NCBI GenBank assembly: GCA_963734065.1
Contig: CAVTFN010000005.1
Location: forward strand, 186,001-250,000
DNA: 64,000 nt
From: DATBLE01 sp963734065
GTDB lineage: Bacteria; Actinomycetota; Thermoleophilia; Gaiellales; Gaiellaceae
Direction: 5' to 3'
Each line of letters opens with the position of its first letter. Position 1 is the stretch's first letter. Under the pieces are notes generated by a model, which did no database searches, was not told the DNA's origin, and saw only the letters and a list, made by a program, of their open reading frames with translations. Below, one piece after another: positions 63,275 through 64,000 of this stretch. Position numbers and translations under genes: made by a program.

Positions 63275-64000
63275 ATGGCGGTGCGCTTGCGCGCGGTCGG
63301 CGAGCTCCTTGTCGACGTGATTGCCACGGGCGCCGGACACGGCGCCCGCATCAGCGTGCGGCCTGCCGGATCGGCATTCAACGCTGCGGTCGCGGCGGTT
63401 GCGGCGGGAGCCGAGGCATCCGTGATCGGCACGGTCGGCGACGACGCCGCCGGCCGGATGATCCTTGCGGAGCTGGCCGCGCTCGGCGTACATGCCGAGG
63501 TGACGGTTGCTCGCGGCTCGACCGGAACGTTCCTCCTGTCGGATGGCCAGGTCCGGGTCGACCGCGGCGTCGCCCACGACCTCGTTCTGCCGGCACGGGT
63601 CGAGGCCGATGTCGTCCTCGTCTCGGGCTACGTCCCTGCGGCCGCGGAGGCGCTCGCGTCCGCCGAGGCGGAGTGGGTCGCTCTTGACGCCGGCCGGCTC
63701 ACCGACCCGCCTCCCGGTGGGAACGCCTTCTTCGTGAGCACCGAGGCGACAGAAGGCTACTCCGTCGACCAGGTTTCCCCTGGAGACGACGCCAGGTTGG
63801 TGTGCGTGACGCGAGGGAAGCTCGGGGCGACGGTCTGGCTGGACGGACGCACCGAGCGCGTTCGTCCGACCAGGATCGCTCGCGACGGGCCGGGCTCGGG
63901 CGACGCGTTCGCCGCCACCCTGCTTGTTGCGCTGTCGCAGGGCGATGACCTCCGTGCAGCCGTCGAACGCGCTTCGCAGGCCGCTCTGGACTCGCTCGCG
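63275..64000 (+). CDS. PfkB/ribokinase-family sugar kinase (3' end outside window)
   Basis: 242 residues to the window edge, no stop. MAVRLRAVGELLVDVIATGA, RPAGSAFNAAVAAVAAGAEA, VIGTVGDDAAGRMILAELAA and the catalytic anion-hole motif DGPGSGDAFAATLLVALSQG with the base Asp. Starts 12 bp after the small acidic gene. Substrate not readable. Confidence 0.88.
   Translation, partial: MAVRLRAVGELLVDVIATGAGHGARISVRPAGSAFNAAVAAVAAGAEASVIGTVGDDAAGRMILAELAALGVHAEVTVARGSTGTFLLSDGQVRVDRGVAHDLVLPARVEADVVLVSGYVPAAAEALASAEAEWVALDAGRLTDPPPGGNAFFVSTEATEGYSVDQVSPGDDARLVCVTRGKLGATVWLDGRTERVRPTRIARDGPGSGDAFAATLLVALSQGDDLRAAVERASQAALDSLA

Overview
This is a high-GC chromosomal segment (no plasmid, phage or rRNA genes seen) from a Gram-positive-type actinobacterium. 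The GlgE trehalose/glycogen pathway, a ppk neighbourhood resembling the mycobacterial mutT1-ppk locus, 11-bp-phased PHO boxes, SARP/BTAD and large LuxR regulators, and many GTG/TTG starts all point to Actinobacteria. A deep-branching soil lineage such as Thermoleophilia/Gaiellales is my inference, not something the sequence proves.

Layout. (1) 1-7.5 kb: maltose-1-phosphate pathway on the minus strand (glgE, treS, maltokinase, glgB) with divergent malQ. All five genes are broken by many single-base indels that look like sequence errors. (2) 7.6-27.6 kb: a phosphate and polyphosphate supercluster. It holds a PHP protein, an orphan PhoP-like regulator, CYTH-CHAD, Nudix and SixA-like phosphatase genes, ppx, ppk, a PhoP/PhoR-like pair, DUF47-pit, pstS/pstA/pstC divergent from pstB, two phoU paralogues flanking a DUF202 gene, and a PhoX-type phosphatase. 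At least five sites carry 11-bp-phased PHO-box repeats. (3) Arsenic genes sit inside and next to it: a DUF2180-arsR-acr3 operon (18.2-19.9 kb) and an arsR-micropeptide-arsC operon (28.7-29.5 kb). The micropeptide is a 17-residue ORF with eight cysteines, translationally coupled on both sides, and is the most novel-looking item here. (4) 29.5-36 kb: glycolate oxidase glcD-glcE-(vapB-vapC)-glcF with a DUF3891 gene, divergent from malate synthase. A toxin-antitoxin pair is embedded between glcE and glcF. (5) 36-40 kb: small DUF6325 and SHOCT genes, a methyltransferase without a normal start codon, an HD-GYP protein, and an ankyrin-repeat cassette flanked by a partial duplication of a nitroreductase gene, followed by a REP-like palindromic repeat patch. 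(6) 40-51.8 kb: a long minus-strand run with a branched-chain-type ABC importer (livH, livM, binding protein, livG, livF), a beta-propeller lipoprotein, a UPF0261/PEP-hydrolase-like/cupin trio, a TetR regulator with a 32-bp palindromic operator, a damaged PaaK-like ligase and a quinone-oxidoreductase-like gene. (7) 51.8-64 kb: a LarA-like protein, an orphan family-5 binding protein facing a cyclase-propeller fusion, a LuxR ATPase regulator, a DUF1858 redox protein, a SARP regulator, an M32 carboxypeptidase and a truncated PfkB kinase.

How it fits together. Phosphate is imported by Pst and Pit, released from esters by PhoX, stored by Ppk and mobilised by Ppx; the PHO boxes suggest one PhoP regulon. 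Arsenate enters through phosphate importers, so ArsC, Acr3 and the cysteine micropeptide are functionally logical neighbours. Glycolate oxidase feeds glyoxylate to malate synthase. Reading frames are clean apart from 1-7.2 kb, the 3' part of pit (17.44-17.77 kb) and the PaaK-like gene. I saw no tRNA, rRNA, CRISPR array or insertion-sequence transposase.
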